Shown here piece by piece: positions 6,798-9,066 of a DNA stretch of 9,066 nt. Made by a program: the position numbers and the translations under genes. The stretch is from Chloroflexota bacterium (GTDB lineage Bacteria; Chloroflexota; Dehalococcoidia; SM23-28-2; HRBIN24), in contig JAUQPQ010000068.1 in assembly GCA_030550295.1 (NCBI GenBank), positions 1-9,066 of the forward strand, given 5' to 3'. Under the pieces are notes generated by a model, which searched no databases, was not told the origin of the DNA, and was given only the letters and a program-made list of their open reading frames with translations. The first letter of the stretch is position 1. Each line of letters opens with the position of its first letter.

Positions 6798-6827
6798 ATG
6801 ATAGTGTCCAGGCAGGTGTTGGGTCAA
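6798..6827 (-). promoter_or_regulatory. Predicted sigma70-type promoter of the pyrF operon, inside the comB 5' end
   Basis: Read on the minus strand: TTGACC (6827-6822) as -35, 18-base spacer, TATCAT (6803-6798) as -10; each box matches five of six consensus bases. Transcription would begin near 6791, leaving a leader of about 20 bases that contains the purine-rich ribosome site of pyrF. The -10 box is the complement of the first two codons of comB (ATG ATA). No pyrimidine attenuator or PyrR-binding structure fits in so short a leader. Confidence 0.5.
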
Positions 6828-7544
6828 GGTGCAACTTGGGATGTTGCCCTGTTGCCTAGGGCGCCGCATGGTGAAGAGATCTGCATAGCGGTGGACGTGC
6901 TTAGGGCCTCCTCGATGGTGGTAACGGCGCTGGCCCTAGGGGCCCAAGAGGTGGTGGCCGTCCCTTCCCTTGTCCAGGCCAGAAAGGTGGCTCGCCTTTC
7001 GAGGTATCTCCTTTGTGGCGAGAGGGGAGGGCTTCCGCCACCGGGGTTCCATCTGGGCAACTCCCCATCGCAACTGCGGGCCGAGGCGATAAGGGGGCGT
7101 GGTCTGGTGCTCACTACCAGCAACGGCACCCCATTGCTCGCCCGTCTGAGAAACGCTCGTCATGTGCTGATAGCCTCTCTGCTCAACAGGGAGGCGGTGG
7201 CCAAGGCCGCCTTGGCCTTAGGGGGGCCTGTTCACATCATCTGTGCAGGGGAGGAAAGGGGGAAACGGCTGGCCTTAGAGGACGTTATCGGTGCTGGGGC
7301 GGTGGTGGAGGCAGCGCTGCGTCTTCGCCCGGCTTTAGCTTTGGGGGAGGGAGCGCGTCTGGCTCTCATGGTTTTTCTGGCAGCCCAAGGGGATCTGGAG
7401 GCTGCTTTGGCTAGCACGACCCATGGCTCCCATCTCGTGTCCTTAGGCCTGGGGCAAGACGTGCGCTTCTGCGCCCGGCTAGACGTCTGGCAGGTAGTGC
7501 CCCGGCTCCATCCTGAATCCCACTCCCTTGTCTTGCACCCTTGA
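6798..7544 (+). CDS. comB: 2-phosphosulfolactate phosphatase family protein (ComB)
   Basis: Member of the ComB family, Mg2+-dependent acid phosphatases that convert 2-phosphosulfolactate to sulfolactate; known from coenzyme M synthesis in methanogens and from sulfolactate formation in some bacteria. 248 residues from ATG 6798, usual length. Family blocks seen: AVDVLRASSMVVTAL (31-45), LLCGERGG (71-78), PGFHLGNSP (82-90), LTTSNGTPLL (105-114), CAGEERGKRLALED (149-162) and FCARLDVWQVVP (224-235). All main conserved blocks are intact. Start: ATG 6798 preceded by GAGG; GTG 6804 would have better spacing to GAGG, and a GTG at 6741 would run into pyrF. A TANNNT sequence at 6786-6791 lies six bases before the ATG and could support a leaderless message. 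cinA follows after 34 bases on the same strand. Whether the substrate here is really phosphosulfolactate is not shown, since no comA, comC or other sulfonate genes are in view. Confidence 0.85.
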   Translation: MIVSRQVLGQGATWDVALLPRAPHGEEICIAVDVLRASSMVVTALALGAQEVVAVPSLVQARKVARLSRYLLCGERGGLPPPGFHLGNSPSQLRAEAIRGRGLVLTTSNGTPLLARLRNARHVLIASLLNREAVAKAALALGGPVHIICAGEERGKRLALEDVIGAGAVVEAALRLRPALALGEGARLALMVFLAAQGDLEAALASTTHGSHLVSLGLGQDVRFCARLDVWQVVPRLHPESHSLVLHP

Positions 7545-7578
7545 CCCTGGCCTTAAGGCAACGTAGTTTTGAGGCGGG

Positions 7579-8811
7579 ATGAGGGCTGAAATCATTTCGG
7601 TGGGCACTGAGATCCTCTTAGGGGAGATCCAGGATACCAACTCTTGCTTCCTTGCCTCGCGTCTTCCTGCCCTGGGCATAGATCTCTATTTCATCTCTGT
7701 GGTAGGAGACAATTTTGACCGCCTGCAGCAGACTATAAAGCAGGCCTTCCAGCGTTCCGACCTGCTGCTCATTACCGGTGGTCTTGGCCCCACCGATGAT
7801 GACCTCACCAGGGAGGCTATAGCGGCTGTCCTTGGGGAAAGGCCCTACGTGGACGAGGCCCTCGCCCAGGCGTTGCGTAACCTTTTTACCTCTCGGGGCC
7901 TACCCTTCCCCGAAAGGAACTTGAAGCAGGCGTGGCTCATTCCATCGGCTACAGCCATCCCTAATCCTAGGGGCACTGCTCCTGGTTGGTGGGTGGAGAA
8001 GGAAGGGCGCATCATAGTGGCCCTCCCAGGTCCTCCCCATGAGATGGAACCCATGTGGGAGGAGGAGGTGGCGCCCAGGCTCCGCAAGCGGGCCCAGGGA
8101 CAGGTCCTAGTCACCCGCACCCTCAAGACTATAGGCCTCGGGGAGGGACAAGTGGACGAGATGCTGTCCGATTTGGCTCGCTCCTCTAACCCCACCTTGG
8201 CGGTCTACGCCAAACCCGATGGTGTGTATGTGCGCTTGGCAGCCAAGGCTATGGGGGAGGGGATAGCCTGGGATCTTATTCGCCCCGTGGAGGAGGAGGT
8301 ACGTCAGCGTCTAGGCCCCCATATCTGGGGTGTAGACGATGAGAGCCTCGAGGGGGTGGTGGGACGCCTACTAAAGGAGCGCGCCCTCACCTTAGCAGTG
8401 ATGGAGTCTTTCACTGGGGGGCTTTTGGCCAACACCATAACCGATGTCCCTGGTTCCTCGACTTACTTCCTTGCCGGATATGTCGCCTACCAACCAGAGG
8501 CCAAGATAGCCCTAGGCGTAGACCCTAAGGTTATAGAGATGCACGGAGTAGTGAGCCCAGAGGTAGCAGCCGCCATGGCCCAAGCAGCTCGCCAAAGGGC
8601 CGGAGCCCACATAGGAATCGGCACCACAGGGGTCGCTGGCCCCGATCCCCTGGAGGGGAAGCCTCCAGGCACGTCCCACATAGGGCTAGACTTTTTAGGT
8701 AACATACGCACTACCAGCTATCAGTTCTACCAGGGGCGCCTTGCAGCCAAGAGGCGTGGAGTTACAGTGGCCCTGGCCCTCCTATGGAGGGCCCTTACTG
8801 GACGGCTTTAG
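7579..8811 (+). CDS. cinA: CinA-like protein: ADP-ribose pyrophosphatase-like domain plus NMN deamidase domain
   Basis: Two-domain protein of 410 residues, the standard CinA length. The N-terminal MoaB/MogA-like domain (about 1-170; COG1058) begins AEIISVGTEILLGEIQDTN and carries GGLGPTDDD (67-75) and ALPGPPHEMEPMW (148-160); in characterised homologues it hydrolyses ADP-ribose. A middle linker domain contains YAKPDGVYVRLAAKA. The C-terminal PncC domain (about 258-410) deamidates nicotinamide mononucleotide for NAD recycling: ESFTGG (276-281), PGSSTYFLAGYVAY (291-304), Lys309 and TTGVAGP (349-355). The family usually reads ESCTGG and YxN in these motifs; here Cys is Phe278 and Asn is Pro, but Ser277, Tyr304 and Lys309 are kept. 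ATG 7579 is preceded by GAGGCGGG. It is likely co-transcribed with comB and stands before acs. In competent bacteria cinA can accompany recA, which is absent here. Confidence 0.93.
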   Translation: MRAEIISVGTEILLGEIQDTNSCFLASRLPALGIDLYFISVVGDNFDRLQQTIKQAFQRSDLLLITGGLGPTDDDLTREAIAAVLGERPYVDEALAQALRNLFTSRGLPFPERNLKQAWLIPSATAIPNPRGTAPGWWVEKEGRIIVALPGPPHEMEPMWEEEVAPRLRKRAQGQVLVTRTLKTIGLGEGQVDEMLSDLARSSNPTLAVYAKPDGVYVRLAAKAMGEGIAWDLIRPVEEEVRQRLGPHIWGVDDESLEGVVGRLLKERALTLAVMESFTGGLLANTITDVPGSSTYFLAGYVAYQPEAKIALGVDPKVIEMHGVVSPEVAAAMAQAARQRAGAHIGIGTTGVAGPDPLEGKPPGTSHIGLDFLGNIRTTSYQFYQGRLAAKRRGVTVALALLWRALTGRL

Positions 8812-8841
8812 CCCCTCTCAGCCCCTTAGTAGCCCGAGCGT

Positions 8842-8855
8842 CCCCCAGCAGGGGG
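8842..8855 (+). terminator. GC hairpin after cinA, possible weak terminator
   Basis: CCCCC (8842-8846), loop AGCA, GGGGG (8851-8855): a perfect five-pair stem 31 bases after the cinA stop. The following bases (TAAGCTATAATTATTTC) are AT-rich but not a T-run, so termination may be partial. The stem lies in the spacer of the predicted acs promoter, so it could also be an operator. Confidence 0.35.
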
Positions 8856-8860
8856 TAAGC

Positions 8861-8866
8861 TATAAT
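8861..8866 (+). promoter_or_regulatory. TATAAT -10 box for the acetyl-CoA synthetase gene
   Basis: An exact TATAAT stands 31 bases before the ATG at 8898, inside the only AT-rich patch of the gap. No good -35 box is present at 17-18 bases (near 8838-8843) and no TG extension precedes it, so the promoter may need an activator, as acs promoters often do. Expected transcription start is near 8873, giving a 25-base leader. Confidence 0.5.
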
Positions 8867-8886
8867 TATTTCAAATGCTTCGCACC

Positions 8887-8892
8887 AGGAGG
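8887..8892 (+). promoter_or_regulatory. Perfect AGGAGG ribosome-binding site of acs
   Basis: AGGAGG is followed by five bases (CTACC) and the ATG at 8898. This fixes the start of the last, truncated gene with little doubt and indicates strong translation. Confidence 0.8.
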
Positions 8893-8897
8893 CTACC

Positions 8898-9066
8898 ATG
8901 ACCGAGGCGGCAAGGCCATCCCTCCTTGAGAGCCTTCTTCAGGAGCGGCGTACTTTCCCTCCCCCCGAGCAGTTTCGCCAAAAGGCCAACGTATCTGACC
9001 CCAAGGTGTACGAGGAAGCCCGTAAGGATGTGGAAGGCTACTGGGCCCAATGGGCAAGGGAGCTCC
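8898..9066 (+). CDS. acs: Acetyl-CoA synthetase (AMP-forming), N-terminal fragment; continues beyond window
   Basis: Only the first 56 codons are present; the frame is open to the window edge. The visible protein runs MTEAARPSLLESLLQERRTF, then PPPEQFRQKANVSDPKVYEE and a segment VEGYWAQWAREL. The pattern F-PP-x-F-x-x-x-A followed by Y-E-E-A and F/Y-W-x-x-x-A-x-x-L is the N-terminal cap (ACAS_N) found at the start of AMP-forming acetyl-CoA or propionyl-CoA synthetases. These cytoplasmic enzymes activate acetate with ATP and CoA to acetyl-CoA. The catalytic core, the AMP-binding motifs and the acetylatable lysine are outside the window, so acetate cannot be told from propionate or a related short acid. 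The own -10 box and AGGAGG show it begins a new transcription unit. Confidence 0.75.
   Translation, partial: MTEAARPSLLESLLQERRTFPPPEQFRQKANVSDPKVYEEARKDVEGYWAQWAREL

Noticed and set aside
7550..7562. Palindrome GCCTTAAGGC between comB and cinA as a terminator or operator
   Set aside because: It has no loop and no T-run, and the genes appear co-transcribed; a ten-base palindrome alone is not enough.
8741..8929. Open frame of 62 codons spanning the cinA end and the acs start
   Set aside because: It overlaps two well-supported genes in another frame, with no ribosome site and no recognisable domain.

Overview
The window looks like ordinary chromosome from a GC-rich, probably thermophilic bacterium. 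The best guess is Chloroflexota (Dehalococcoidia-like), at moderate confidence only. The reasons are an Rv1855c-type F420-dependent LLM oxidoreductase, a type-2 PyrF, a DUF951 protein and a ComB homologue in one place, plus frequent AGG (Arg) and ATA (Ile) codons in GC-rich DNA, a codon pattern often seen in thermophiles. I see no tRNA, rRNA, CRISPR array, transposase, integrase or long repeat.

Layout. (1) 1-3250, plus strand: the 3' end of an LLM-class oxidoreductase, then a Cu(I)-exporting P1B-1 ATPase (copA), then a previously easy-to-miss 59-residue two-helix membrane protein at 3071-3250 that starts two bases after the copA stop codon and has an AGGAGG ribosome site inside the copA tail. 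(2) 3287-6771, minus strand: a compact four-gene operon read pyrF -> DUF951 protein -> MFS exporter -> PQQ-type sugar dehydrogenase lipoprotein, with gene overlaps of 17, 4 and 4 bases. (3) 6798-8811, plus strand: comB (2-phosphosulfolactate phosphatase family) and cinA. (4) 8898-9066, plus strand: the 5' end of an acetyl-CoA synthetase gene with its own TATAAT box and a perfect AGGAGG.

How it works together. The first block combines a redox enzyme with copper export; the small membrane protein is probably co-translated with CopA. The minus-strand operon joins UMP synthesis to unrelated functions, so its genes are linked by transcription rather than by pathway. pyrF and comB are head to head with only 26 bases between start codons. 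The best sigma70-like promoter for the pyrF operon (TTGACC-18-TATCAT) lies inside comB, with its -10 box covering the comB start codon.

No clear new multi-gene system is visible. The points most worth a second look are the small membrane protein coupled to copA, the promoter-in-start-codon arrangement at pyrF/comB, and several departures from family consensus: a cysteine-free second metal-binding domain in CopA, Val for Thr next to the PyrF active site, and ESFTGG for ESCTGG in CinA.
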